Notes: generated by a model not told the origin, from the letters alone. A DNA stretch of 64,000 nt from JALQUL01 sp964556425 (GCA_964556425.1 CAZKWC010000010.1:1-64000); one strand, 5' to 3'. Counted from the first letter of the stretch, positions 50,324 to 60,198 are shown. Program-made: numbers and translations.

Positions 50324-51643
50324 TTACTTCGTTAACTGAAGCGCTTTTTTAGCTGCGTTTTCACCGCTTGCAAATGATTGATCGGTCCAAATATAGCCCC
50401 AATCACCATAACGTCCAGCCGATAAAATTCCAATTTGATCGAGGTAGTTAAGCACTGTTTTTGAAGCTGCAGGCTCGTCTAAATCAAAAATCACATTGGC
50501 ATAATCCAATACCCAAGCATTTTCAAATAAAATTTTGTCAGACTCTTTTAACAAGCCACAACGCATTAAATCGGCTTTGGTATCTGCAATCGCTTTATCT
50601 AAGTCACCGTTAAAAGGCCTGTACTTTTTAGAGTAATAATGCTCGGCTTGGAAGCTTCCGCAACCTTTTGGAACATTGTTGGCCGCTTGCATATGAGGGA
50701 AGGACAAACGAGTGAAAGAAAAATCTTCATCGTAAAAATAAGTCCAGTGATAATCAGAAATAGCTTCCCGATCAATCACAATATTCACCAGTACACAAGT
50801 TGATGCACTTAACAACTCGGCGGCTGCTTTGACATCTTCTGGAACGTTGTCTAGAATTTTAATCAACTCAGGCAAAGGCATGGTAGAAATTAATTGATCA
50901 AAATCAATAGTTGTGCCATTAGTGAAACTGAGCTTTTTGTTTTTGCTATCGATTGCACTAACGGTGTGGTCTAAATGCACCTCGGCTAAGTCTTTAAACT
51001 TGTTAAGGTAAGAAACATAACCACCGTTTTTAGGATATCGACATTCTTGAACATAATGCACATTAGGCGCTTCTTTGTTAATAGCGCCGTTCAATACTTC
51101 TTCTACTTTTGGTTTGTACAAGCGATTACCCAACCAGGAAAGATTCATTTTTTCTGCGGGGCAAGTGTGATAACGTTGACCATAACGCATAGGGAACCAA
51201 CGAGCAAAGGTTTCACCATAGGTGGCAATTAACCATTCACCATAATTGTCGTAAGTTTCTTTGGTGGGAAGATTTTGAATATTGACAAAATCGGTGAGGC
51301 ACTTGGTAATGACATCGGCTGGCAAACCATTCATATGGGCAATCGCAGGATGCTTGACCCAATGACCATTCCAATAATTATTCACTTTTACTGGGATGGT
51401 GTGAAAATCTTGTTCAATGCTGTCAGCAAACAACTCACGAATACGTGCATCACTGGTAAAAGATAAATGCGGACCATTGTCAAAAACATACTTACCCTCA
51501 AAGGTAAATGAGGAGGTTTGACCACCGTAATGCTTATTCATTTCATACATTTTGGCTTTAACGCCATTTTGTGATAGATGGTAAGCCGCACCAGAACCGG
51601 CCATGCCAGAACCAATAATGACAATATTAGGATTGTTTTTCAT
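50324..51643 (-). CDS. FAD-dependent oxidoreductase of the amine oxidase/UDP-galactopyranose mutase-like group
   Basis: A 439-residue flavoprotein. The dinucleotide fold is IVIIGSGMAGSGAAYHLSQNG, followed by YEMNKHYGGQTSSF, and a C-terminal FAD motif SAGRYGDWGYIWTDQSFASG. WFPMRYGQRYHTCPAEKMNLSWLGNRLY recalls UDP-galactopyranose mutase and protoporphyrinogen oxidase-like proteins in sugar loci. Whether it is a redox enzyme or a mutase is open. ATG 51643 is preferred over a TTG at 51655. It belongs to the minus-strand cassette, 50 bases before the oxygenase. Confidence 0.8.
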   Translation of the reverse strand: MKNNPNIVIIGSGMAGSGAAYHLSQNGVKAKMYEMNKHYGGQTSSFTFEGKYVFDNGPHLSFTSDARIRELFADSIEQDFHTIPVKVNNYWNGHWVKHPAIAHMNGLPADVITKCLTDFVNIQNLPTKETYDNYGEWLIATYGETFARWFPMRYGQRYHTCPAEKMNLSWLGNRLYKPKVEEVLNGAINKEAPNVHYVQECRYPKNGGYVSYLNKFKDLAEVHLDHTVSAIDSKNKKLSFTNGTTIDFDQLISTMPLPELIKILDNVPEDVKAAAELLSASTCVLVNIVIDREAISDYHWTYFYDEDFSFTRLSFPHMQAANNVPKGCGSFQAEHYYSKKYRPFNGDLDKAIADTKADLMRCGLLKESDKILFENAWVLDYANVIFDLDEPAASKTVLNYLDQIGILSAGRYGDWGYIWTDQSFASGENAAKKALQLTK

Positions 51644-51725
51644 ATCAAGAGCCAAGTGTAATAATTACAAACGAATGCAGTTGCATACTTTTAATGATTG
51701 TTAGCTATTATTTACTATAAATAAC

Positions 51726-52685
51726 TTATTTTAGTGATTGTTCATACCACCAGCGAACGGTTTCCCTAAGACCACCAGACACATCACATGAAGGCTTCCA
51801 GCCTACTAAAGTATTGAGCCTAAAGGTATTGCCCACCACAAAATCATCAACTGTATTAACAGTAGATTGTGCCATACCCAGTAGCTCAATTTTTTGACCT
51901 AAAGCATTACCCACTTCAAGAGCAATTGTTTTGGCTAAATCAGACAAGCTAATGGCTTGGCCACTAGCAATATTAAAATCACCTTCTTGCTGGCTTGTTA
52001 AACAGGCCACAATTGCATTAGCTGCTTCTTGAATGGGCAAATAGTCTCTTACCCTATGGGCTTGGGGTGGCATTTGCAACACCTTGTTTTGAATAGCGTT
52101 GTTAATTAACTGGGGTACAAATCTCGATTGATGTTCATGTGGGCCGTGCACAAAAAATGGCCTCACCCATACAAAAGAGGTTTTTGCATCTTTGCAAATT
52201 TGGTGGGTTAGTTGCCTTAGGGCAATTTTGCTGGCACTATAAAGTGTGCCCGATTTGTATGGCGTGTTGTATTCAGTAAGGTAGCCTGCAGACCAATCGT
52301 ATTCGGCACACGTGCCACAACCCAATACGCGCTGACCACCACTTGCAATAAAACTTCTAGTAAGGTTGAGGCTACTTTGAATCCAATTGAGGTTATTAAA
52401 GTCGTGTAAATACGTTGCTGGAGTGGTGTCCCAAGCCAAATCAAGTAAGAGTTGAGCTGAAATAATACCGACTAATTCTTTCACTTTTAGGTGGTCTTGA
52501 AGATCAACCTGATGCCAAAATAAGTTTTCATGCGCAAGCAAAGTCGATGGAGTAATAGAACGGGTAAGGGCATGTACTTGAAAGCCTTGTTCTAGAAGTG
52601 GTGTTAAACAATGTTGGCCAATAAAGCCAGTTGCTCCAGAAACAATGATTGTTGGGCGAGATGGAATACGGGTAGGAGTCGTCAT
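51726..52685 (-). CDS. NAD-dependent sugar epimerase/dehydratase
   Basis: A 319-residue extended SDR. The cofactor loop is GATGFIG (17-23) and the catalytic pair Y149-x3-K153 (YSASK), with the active-site block GCGTCAEYD near 122-130. The SCAEYD-like block resembles CDP- and dTDP-deoxysugar reductases and epimerases such as abequose- or paratose-forming enzymes. The nucleotide and sugar cannot be fixed. It is the promoter-proximal gene of the minus-strand cassette. Confidence 0.87.
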   Translation of the reverse strand: MTTPTRIPSRPTIIVSGATGFIGQHCLTPLLEQGFQVHALTRSITPSTLLAHENLFWHQVDLQDHLKVKELVGIISAQLLLDLAWDTTPATYLHDFNNLNWIQSSLNLTRSFIASGGQRVLGCGTCAEYDWSAGYLTEYNTPYKSGTLYSASKIALRQLTHQICKDAKTSFVWVRPFFVHGPHEHQSRFVPQLINNAIQNKVLQMPPQAHRVRDYLPIQEAANAIVACLTSQQEGDFNIASGQAISLSDLAKTIALEVGNALGQKIELLGMAQSTVNTVDDFVVGNTFRLNTLVGWKPSCDVSGGLRETVRWWYEQSLK

Positions 52686-53034
52686 AATTTTAAGAAAAGC
52701 AGGGTTAATTCATTTTAGTTTGAAACTCAAAATATATAGGTTGAGCATAGCTATATATTGAATGTTCAATATAAGTGTAAAATAGCAAACAACCTAGACT
52801 TATGGTAGTTTAAATAGGGGTGTACTTCAGTTTAAAACCATACAGTGGCAGCACTCTTCGCTAACATGGGTAGAAATAATAGAACTTAGTGCTTTAATTT
52901 AAGCTTTCATCTCTGTCATAAAGAATAACTGAAGAGTGCAACTATTAAAAAATTATTCCTCTTTTTCTTGAAATCAAAGAAGTGAGTTGAAATTTTTGTG
53001 TTTCTACCTTAACTTTAAAAATGCACAATCTAAA
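52686..53034. promoter_or_regulatory. Divergent control region with palindromes
   Basis: This AT-rich stretch separates the epimerase cassette and the GT2/Gtr cassette. It holds ATATATAG (52732-52739) with CTATATAT (52751-52758), and an overlapping perfect 20-base palindrome with arms TATATTGAA and TTCAATATA (52754-52773). Both could be operators for divergent promoters. I see no open frame. Confidence 0.5.
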
Positions 53035-53847
53035 ATGAGTCAAATTCCAGTTGCTACCTTTATATTACCTGTTTATAACGGGGCAGATTTTATTGCTGAA
53101 AGTATTGAATCTATATTGTCTCAAACATTTCAAAATTGGACTTTACTTATTTTAGATAATTGCTCTAGCGATAACACAGCTAGTGTTTGTGCTCCTTATT
53201 TAAAAGATGAACGCATTCAGTATATCAGGCACGACAAAAATCTAGGATTGTTAGGCAACTTACTCAAAGGCATTGAATTAACACAAACACCTTATTGGTG
53301 TTATGTTTGTCATGATGATAAATTTATTGATACAACTGCCGTACAAAGAGCTTTTGATATTCTAGAGTCCGACTCAGAAATTGCTATGGTTTCTTCGCCT
53401 TTAAAATGGATGGATGCAAAATCTAATATTATTTTTGATGCCACAGAGCCAGTTAACGGCAAGCTAGATGCAGATCAAGTCAATCATCTCATGCTTCGTA
53501 GAATTAGAATTACTTACGGCGTCATCATGCTAGCTCGAACAAAATACGTAAAATCGTTTCAACCCGATGCAAAATGGCAATCAGTGGCAGATGTAGATTT
53601 ATTTATTTCGATATCAAAAGGGAAAAAAGTTTACATTTTCGAGCAGTCAAGTTATGCTATACGGTTTCATAGCGCAAATAACTCTATGGGAACTTTTTTT
53701 GAGGCAAGAGGTAAATATAAGCTAATTGAGAAAAAATATAATATTCAATTAAGTACACTTGAAAATTTAATTCAGTATTTTAATAATATAAAAGTAGCAA
53801 TTGGTAAAAAAATATTTTTTGCTTATTTAAATATATTTAGAACATGA
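53035..53847 (+). CDS. GT2-family glycosyltransferase
   Basis: A 270-residue GT-A transferase. The N-terminus PVATFILPVYNGADFIAESI, LLILDNCSSDNTA and CYVCHDDKF (the DxD-like metal motif here reads HDD) are typical. It has no membrane segments. ATG 53035 is chosen because the N-terminal extension from the TTG at 52987 is not conserved-looking. Its stop overlaps the GtrA start (ATGA). The sequence is more AT-rich than the wlb part of the locus. Confidence 0.87.
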   Translation: MSQIPVATFILPVYNGADFIAESIESILSQTFQNWTLLILDNCSSDNTASVCAPYLKDERIQYIRHDKNLGLLGNLLKGIELTQTPYWCYVCHDDKFIDTTAVQRAFDILESDSEIAMVSSPLKWMDAKSNIIFDATEPVNGKLDADQVNHLMLRRIRITYGVIMLARTKYVKSFQPDAKWQSVADVDLFISISKGKKVYIFEQSSYAIRFHSANNSMGTFFEARGKYKLIEKKYNIQLSTLENLIQYFNNIKVAIGKKIFFAYLNIFRT

Positions 53848-54233
53848 TTCGAAAAATTATTAATATATTTAAAACTCAAGATAAAAAACAAATATTTTTG
53901 TATTTAATAGTCGGTTTTTCCAACACGGCAATTATTTTAGCGGCTTATTACTTGGCGCTATTAGGGTTTGGATTTAATTATATTGGGGCTTCGCTATTTT
54001 CTACTTTGGTGGGTATTCCTATTGGATTTAAGGCACATGGGAAATTAGTATTTAATAACCCAGGTTTATTTTGGCGTTATGTGATTAATTTTGGCTTTAA
54101 TTTTGTAATTAATACAGCATTAATTGCTTGGGTAGAGGTATATGTGGGACCTGTTTGGGCACCTATTGTTTTACTTCCCGTCACTACCATTAGTTCTTAT
54201 TTATTAATGAAATATTTTGTTTTTGTCAAATAA
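53844..54233 (+). CDS. gtrA: GtrA-family membrane protein
   Basis: A 129-residue protein with four membrane segments of the GtrA/DPMS family: QIFLYLIVGFSNTAIILAAY, FSTLVGIPIGFKAHGKLVFN, WRYVINFGFNFVINTALIAW and SSYLLMKYFVFVK. GtrA is thought to flip polyprenyl-phosphate-linked glucose (or another sugar) to the periplasm. It is coupled to the GT2 gene before it and followed by large membrane proteins and a GtrB-like enzyme, giving a complete Gtr-type set. Confidence 0.9.
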   Translation: MIRKIINIFKTQDKKQIFLYLIVGFSNTAIILAAYYLALLGFGFNYIGASLFSTLVGIPIGFKAHGKLVFNNPGLFWRYVINFGFNFVINTALIAWVEVYVGPVWAPIVLLPVTTISSYLLMKYFVFVK

Positions 54234-54253
54234 TATTTTTTAGAATCAATAAA

Positions 54254-56692
54254 ATGAAAAAAATAAAAGATTTTTGGATATTAATCAGTGCCTTAGTGTT
54301 CACTACACTGGTTTATTTTCAATCATGGTTAGGACCATTTAAAAATTGGAAACAAATAGCTGATTATCCAATATACCCTACTGCAAGCAATGAGTGGTTT
54401 ATTTCAGATGCACTTTATTTTTTAAATAATTCCACTTTTAAAATTAATACAAGTGGTGTTGAGTTATATTCTTTTATATTAACAAGCTATTCTTTTGTTA
54501 ATCAAGTGGCTATTAATTTATTATCTAAGCTAACCAATAATACTAATTTGGCGGTTAATTTATTTGATTTAATTGGTTATTATATTTTAATAGTAGTTAG
54601 TTTTAAAATATTGAATGCTTTAAATATAAATAAAATATTCGCATTTGTATTTTCTTTATTATTCACCTTAACATTTTATCATCAAATGCAGGGACTCAAT
54701 CCCTTAATGAGTTGGTATTTTTGTGTGCCAATTTATTGTTATTTTGCTTTAAAATTATTTGATTTTTCAGATGAAAACAACGAGGTAATGAATAATAAGT
54801 TTATTTATTCATTATTAATAAGTGCTTTTTTATTACCTATTTTTGGCTTGGTTTATTCTTTAATTGGTAATATTATTATATTAACAGCTGGTTTTTTATC
54901 TTATTTTAATTTAAATCAAAAAAATAATAAGAAAAAATTAAGCAAAATAATGGTTAGTTATTTAGTGTTGGCCAGCTTAAGTTTTATTATTGTTCTTCAG
55001 TTGAATCAAAGTTTACTCAATTATTACCAATATCCATTACAAGTAGAGGTAGAGCAAAACAGTTTTAAATTGGTTCAGTTATTTTTGCCCAATATATTTC
55101 ATAGAAATGAAGCGTTATCAGCATTAACCGATTTTTACGCATCATTTTTTCCTGCAAGTGAAAGAAATATTTTCACACTTATGCCAATTAACGGTAGCAA
55201 TATGAGTGTGGCCTTAGGTTTTATAAGTGCGATTGGTTTGTTTTTCTTATTAATTATTTCAGTTGCCTCCTTAATTGGCCAATTGAACTCTACCCAGTTT
55301 AATCCGGCAGGCTCAGTTGCTCGTTCGCCTTATCAGCAAATTATTAGAAAAACGTTCCCATTACTGTTAACACTTTTGTTGGTGGGCAGCTTTGGTGGTT
55401 TAGGCGGATTGATTGCGCTTGTTTTTCCTGTCTTAGGAGTCGAATGGTTTAGGGCTAGTCAATTTATTCATTTTTTGGTGCTTTTTGCTTTAGCTAGTTT
55501 ATTGCAGGAATTGATCAACCGTTATGTAAAAACAAAATGGAATAAGTGGTTCTCTGTTGTAATAGCTAGCCTCTTATTAATAATTGGCTTATTTGACCAA
55601 TTGCCTACTCACTGCGGAGGTTGCAGAAGCAACGAGGAGTCATTAACCAAACAGACTGAATTATTGCTTAACAATAAACTGTTTGAAAATACTTCGGCTT
55701 CTGAATGGCTACAGTTGCCTAGTACTACTAGTAATATGGTTTCACCCAGTTCGTTTCAATATTTATTTTTGCAAAACTCAATGCAACAACACTTGCTGTC
55801 AACTCAACAAGAAAGCAAGCATTTTGAAAGCGAGCAGGTACAAGCTAGACTTGCTAAACTAATGCCTTCTTTTAGCCCAGAAGATCAAGTCTTGATTGCT
55901 CAGTATTTAGGTAAGTCTGGCATTGTTATAAACAAAACCAATTGGTGTGATTGGCCTATAGAATTACCAAAATTAGAACAGGCTTTCAGTCTTACACAAG
56001 CAGTTGAAGTACCATCTCTTAGTAAGCCCGTTTTTGATAGCTTACAAGCATATCGTTTGAATCAGCCGCTTACTTCAGAGCAGCAACAAAGGCTTCATCA
56101 TCTGTTGCAGAGCAATGCCTTTCAAGCAATCAATGGCAAGTTGCACAATCAGTTTGATTGGGGTCAAGTAATGGATTTTTCTACTTATGATTATCCGCCT
56201 TATGTTAAAAATATAGATGGTTTAGTAGGTGATAAAAACATAAGAAGAAGCCAATCTATTAATCAAAATAGATGTGTAAGAACTACTTTTGATAAAAACG
56301 AAAAACACAATTTTGACGTGGTGAGTTGGGGTGATTTATTTCCCAATCCATTTACTAAAAACCAAGTACAAATTGACTTTTATGCTAACTTACCCAAAAA
56401 AGCTAAAATCCGCTTAAGTATTGATTTCATCAGTATTTACAATTTAACTGGGCTAAAGCCAAGCGAAATTCCAATTGAGTTGGTGCTCGGTCAACAAAAA
56501 AAATCATTTAAGCTAGCTGCTAATTCAAAAGATGTGGTGTTTAATTTTGAGCTAAATAACCTAGATGGTTTAAGTCAAATTCAACTTGTTTCAAGCGTAC
56601 CAATAATTCACTTAGCTGCATTTCAACAATCACCAGGACTTGATGGTTTACTTGTTTTGAAATCAATTCAAATTGAACCTGTGAAGCCATAA
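54254..56692 (+). CDS. Large multi-spanning membrane protein, probable GT-C-type sugar transferase (copy 1)
   Basis: An 812-residue protein with about 11-13 membrane segments in the first 450 residues and a soluble, presumably periplasmic C-terminal part. The layout fits GT-C glycosyltransferases that use polyprenyl-phosphate sugars outside the membrane. The C-terminal domain shares a block with its neighbour (here VMDFSTYDYPPYVKNIDGLV; there VIDFRRGKNPYFLKFVDGLS), so the two are diverged tandem relatives. I do not recognise a named family with certainty. Base composition is extremely AT-rich in the first 800 bases. Confidence 0.72.
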   Translation: MKKIKDFWILISALVFTTLVYFQSWLGPFKNWKQIADYPIYPTASNEWFISDALYFLNNSTFKINTSGVELYSFILTSYSFVNQVAINLLSKLTNNTNLAVNLFDLIGYYILIVVSFKILNALNINKIFAFVFSLLFTLTFYHQMQGLNPLMSWYFCVPIYCYFALKLFDFSDENNEVMNNKFIYSLLISAFLLPIFGLVYSLIGNIIILTAGFLSYFNLNQKNNKKKLSKIMVSYLVLASLSFIIVLQLNQSLLNYYQYPLQVEVEQNSFKLVQLFLPNIFHRNEALSALTDFYASFFPASERNIFTLMPINGSNMSVALGFISAIGLFFLLIISVASLIGQLNSTQFNPAGSVARSPYQQIIRKTFPLLLTLLLVGSFGGLGGLIALVFPVLGVEWFRASQFIHFLVLFALASLLQELINRYVKTKWNKWFSVVIASLLLIIGLFDQLPTHCGGCRSNEESLTKQTELLLNNKLFENTSASEWLQLPSTTSNMVSPSSFQYLFLQNSMQQHLLSTQQESKHFESEQVQARLAKLMPSFSPEDQVLIAQYLGKSGIVINKTNWCDWPIELPKLEQAFSLTQAVEVPSLSKPVFDSLQAYRLNQPLTSEQQQRLHHLLQSNAFQAINGKLHNQFDWGQVMDFSTYDYPPYVKNIDGLVGDKNIRRSQSINQNRCVRTTFDKNEKHNFDVVSWGDLFPNPFTKNQVQIDFYANLPKKAKIRLSIDFISIYNLTGLKPSEIPIELVLGQQKKSFKLAANSKDVVFNFELNNLDGLSQIQLVSSVPIIHLAAFQQSPGLDGLLVLKSIQIEPVKP

Positions 56693-56694
56693 AG

Positions 56695-59163
56695 ATGAAA
56701 CCAATTATTCAAATTTTAAAAAATGAATGGAAAATTTTAATTCCATTATTAATACTTTCATTTTTCTTAGGAAATGCATTGGTATTTGGTTGGCAGTTTT
56801 TTTTCTGGCCCGATACCCGCGCCCCAGTACTTTATGAAGGCGATGGTTTTGCTTTTTTCTACAATTTTAAAAGACTAGCAGAAGAATCTTGGTTTTATAC
56901 AAATCAGCGAGCTAATTACCCATGGGTCTCTAATTTTAGTGATTTTCCACAATCTGATTTTGGTAATTATTTATTTATAAAATTAGTAGCTCTTATTACT
57001 GGTTCAATTGTAGTAGCAAGCAACCTATATATAAGCGTTGGCTTCCCACTAGCATTTTTCACCATGTATTTACTTTTGCGGGTGCTGAATGTTTCAAAAG
57101 TAAGTGCAATAGTAGGTGCATTTTCTTATGCATTTTTATCATTTCATTTTTTACGAGTTGCGCATATATTTTTTACTTGGTATTTTGTAATACCTTGTTA
57201 TGTATATTTGTTTTATAGACTGTTAAATCGAACACCCATTTTGTTTACTGACTGGAAAAAACAAGGGTCAAGTAATATTCGTCATTTTATTGGCTTAATG
57301 TTGTTACCATTTTTTGGGGGCTATTTCACATTATTTGCACTGTTTGGATTGGTTTTTTGTGTAGTGCCTTTGCTTGCATTAAGTAAAAAATTATGGCAAA
57401 CCGGTATTGCCATAGCCACTTCAGGTTTCGCCATTTTATTGGGTACTTTGCTTAATATTTATCCAACCATTTTATACACCAAACAAAATGGTCCTAATTT
57501 AGAAGCCTTAGTAAGAATACCCTTAGAGTCAGAACTTTATGCCTTAAAGTTTTCTCAATTATTTATTCCAGTTGGATACCATTTCAATTCTTTTTTCAGG
57601 GATTTGTCTAATTTTTATAATTCCAACTCGGCATCCATTAATGAAAATGCATCGGCAGTTATTGGTATATTGCCGTCAATTGGTGTTTTGTTAAGCTTGG
57701 GTTTTTTAATCTACCGACTTGTTCCTCAAATCGTAAAAACCAATCATTTATTGAATGATAAAAGAATCTTAATTGCTGGTTTATTTATTTTGTTTTATGT
57801 GCTGTTCGCCTCTATTGGCGGCTTGGTTGCTTTGTATGCGTTGTTAGTGAATTCAACTGCTAGGGGTTGGAATCGGGTCAGTATTTATATTGCGTGTTTT
57901 GGTCTTATTAGTTTTACTATTTTGCTTGATTATTTTTATCAAAATATCAAATCAATTCAATCTAAAAGATGGGTTCCTTGGTTTTGTTCAGCGCTACTTT
58001 TAGCCGTGGTTTTAATTGATCAAGTGCCACTCAATAATGTTTATACCATCAACACTAATGTACCTAGGTACCAAGAGAACGAAAGTTATTATCAAAAAAT
58101 TGAAAAAAGCTTACCACCCAATGCCGCTATTTTCCAATTGCCATTTCAGACCTACCCAGGAGACCCTGTTCTTGGAATGGGGGCTTATACTCACTTCGAA
58201 GGCCATGTTCATAGTCAAAATTTAAAGTGGAGTTTTGGCGGGCTTAAATGGCGTGAAGGTGAGTGGTTTTATCGTTATCTTTCTCAACTCCCGATTGATC
58301 AACAATTGGATGCCGCTAAAGCAATGGGTTTTCAAGGTGTATTAATCGATAAAAGAGCCTATTGTGACGATGGTCATTGGATAGAACAAAAAGCGATCAA
58401 TTATGCTGCCCGTGATTTTGGTTTGGCGTCATCAGCCTTAGAGTCAAAACTTATTAGAAATGACAATCAGGGTCGTATTTTTATTCCTTTGGCTGCTGTG
58501 AAAGATTTACAAGCCCAAAAAAATCGAGCGAATCAACATTTAAGTCAAATTGGCTACGAAATAAAATTAGGCAATATTCCCGTACCTAATGATCAGTGGA
58601 ATGATGTGATTGATTTTAGACGGGGCAAAAATCCGTATTTTTTAAAATTCGTAGATGGTTTGTCTTACATCAGTTATGTAAAAAAAGGCAGCCCCGGTAC
58701 ATTATTAGATCCATACAAAGAAAATTGGCAACTTAATTTTAATGAAGAATTGGCCTGTGAAATAGAAGCCAGAAAAAAACGTTTACCAGATAATTATGTA
58801 CCGGTGGCTAGGTGGTCAGACGCAAGATTGCATAAAACCATTAAGCTAACATTTGATCGCCCCTTGCCAAAAAAACTTAGGATATTCATTACTGCTTCAG
58901 CCGTAGGTGATAACAATCATCAACCTTCTGTTATTAAAATTGGGGACGTTGAGCGAAAGATTCAATTTACCTCTCAAATGCAAAGATATCAGCTTGATTT
59001 AACTATTCCTGAATCCATGATGCAAATGGAAATAATTCCAGCAGAGGCTTTAGACACTTCTGGTAAAACCCGATCAATTGGCGCAAGCGACAGACGTTTA
59101 TTAGCTTTGCATTTGCAATCCATTCAGATTATTAAGTTAGCTGATAAGTCAGCAGCTAACTAA
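56695..59163 (+). CDS. Large multi-spanning membrane protein, probable GT-C-type sugar transferase (copy 2)
   Basis: An 822-residue protein, 2 bases after copy 1. The first periplasmic loop contains YEGDGFAFFYNFKRLAEESW; an acidic pair in this loop is where GT-C enzymes bind the lipid-linked donor. About 11-13 membrane segments are followed by a C-terminal soluble domain with the block shared with copy 1 and a beta-rich end (LHKTIKLTFDRPLPKKLRIF). It should transfer a sugar supplied by the GtrB/GtrA pair onto the polysaccharide or lipid A core. The acceptor is unknown. Confidence 0.75.
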   Translation: MKPIIQILKNEWKILIPLLILSFFLGNALVFGWQFFFWPDTRAPVLYEGDGFAFFYNFKRLAEESWFYTNQRANYPWVSNFSDFPQSDFGNYLFIKLVALITGSIVVASNLYISVGFPLAFFTMYLLLRVLNVSKVSAIVGAFSYAFLSFHFLRVAHIFFTWYFVIPCYVYLFYRLLNRTPILFTDWKKQGSSNIRHFIGLMLLPFFGGYFTLFALFGLVFCVVPLLALSKKLWQTGIAIATSGFAILLGTLLNIYPTILYTKQNGPNLEALVRIPLESELYALKFSQLFIPVGYHFNSFFRDLSNFYNSNSASINENASAVIGILPSIGVLLSLGFLIYRLVPQIVKTNHLLNDKRILIAGLFILFYVLFASIGGLVALYALLVNSTARGWNRVSIYIACFGLISFTILLDYFYQNIKSIQSKRWVPWFCSALLLAVVLIDQVPLNNVYTINTNVPRYQENESYYQKIEKSLPPNAAIFQLPFQTYPGDPVLGMGAYTHFEGHVHSQNLKWSFGGLKWREGEWFYRYLSQLPIDQQLDAAKAMGFQGVLIDKRAYCDDGHWIEQKAINYAARDFGLASSALESKLIRNDNQGRIFIPLAAVKDLQAQKNRANQHLSQIGYEIKLGNIPVPNDQWNDVIDFRRGKNPYFLKFVDGLSYISYVKKGSPGTLLDPYKENWQLNFNEELACEIEARKKRLPDNYVPVARWSDARLHKTIKLTFDRPLPKKLRIFITASAVGDNNHQPSVIKIGDVERKIQFTSQMQRYQLDLTIPESMMQMEIIPAEALDTSGKTRSIGASDRRLLALHLQSIQIIKLADKSAAN

Positions 59164-59211
59164 AGTAGTAAAAGTAACTCATAAAAAGACAGTATAAAAA
59201 CTCTTAGTCCA

Positions 59212-60198
59212 ATGAACTGTAAGAAAAAACCTTTATTAATTTCGATAGTTGTACCTTGTTATAACGAGTCTAGTGTTGTCTCTTATTTCTTTGATGCAAT
59301 CATTAAAATTTTTGATTCAGCACCCAATTATGATTTTGAAGTTATTTTTGTAGATGATGGCAGTAAAGATGACACCTTGATTAAAATTATTGAAATCACC
59401 AATCAAGACAGTCGCTTTAAAGCCGTAGAACTATCTCGTAATTTTGGTAAAGAAGCTGCCCTTAGTGCAGGTATAGAGGTGGCTACTGGGCATGCCGTCA
59501 TTCCAATGGATGCAGATTTACAAGATCCACCTAAACTCATTTTTCAAATGATTGAAAAATGGCAAAAAGGTGCCGATGTTGTGTTAGCTAAGCGCATCGA
59601 CAGAAAAACAGACTCGTATTTAAAACGTTTAACAGCCAAATGGTTTTATAAAACACACAACCATTTGTCTGCAGTTAAAATTCATGAAAATGTGGGTGAT
59701 TTCCGTTTAATGGATAGGCGTGTAGTCGATGCATTAAAACAGCTCACCGAAAATCAACGTTTCATGAAGGGTTTGTTTTCTTGGGTGGGTTTTAGAACCG
59801 AGATTGTGGAGTATTCTCGGCCCGAGCGAGTCTCGGGTGATACCAAGTTTTCAGGATGGCGCTTATGGAATTTGGCGCTTGAAGGCATTACCAGTTTTAG
59901 TACACTACCTCTAAGAGTTTGGACTTATATCGGTGTATTTTTTGGCTTGTCTGCGATTGCATATGCGATTTTTATTTTTTTTGGCACTATCTTTATAGGT
60001 AAAACAGTGCCTGGATATTCATCCATACTCATTATTGTTTTATTCATGGGTAGCATACAATTAATTAGTATTGGGGTAATTGGTGAATATTTAGGGCGTG
60101 TTTACGCTGAATCTAAAGGCCGACCGGCTTTTTTAATTCGGCAAATTTATGCCAATTCAAACCTTAACGCAAAATCTGCCTCATGCCTTGATCAATAA
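59212..60198 (+). CDS. gtrB: GtrB/DPM1-like polyprenyl-phosphate glycosyltransferase
   Basis: A 328-residue GT2 enzyme that loads a hexose (usually glucose) onto undecaprenyl phosphate. The catalytic domain has ISIVVPCYNES, VIFVDDGSKDDT, ELSRNFGKEAALSAGI and the DADLQDPP motif, plus SWVGFRTEIVEYSRPERVSGDTK. Two C-terminal membrane segments (VWTYIGVFFGLSAIAYAIFI and the following one) end in GEYLGRVYAESKGRP, as in GtrB. With GtrA at 53844 and the two GT-C-like proteins it completes a three-step surface glycosylation unit. Its last 35 bases overlap the end of the convergent MATE gene. Confidence 0.92.
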   Translation: MNCKKKPLLISIVVPCYNESSVVSYFFDAIIKIFDSAPNYDFEVIFVDDGSKDDTLIKIIEITNQDSRFKAVELSRNFGKEAALSAGIEVATGHAVIPMDADLQDPPKLIFQMIEKWQKGADVVLAKRIDRKTDSYLKRLTAKWFYKTHNHLSAVKIHENVGDFRLMDRRVVDALKQLTENQRFMKGLFSWVGFRTEIVEYSRPERVSGDTKFSGWRLWNLALEGITSFSTLPLRVWTYIGVFFGLSAIAYAIFIFFGTIFIGKTVPGYSSILIIVLFMGSIQLISIGVIGEYLGRVYAESKGRPAFLIRQIYANSNLNAKSASCLDQ

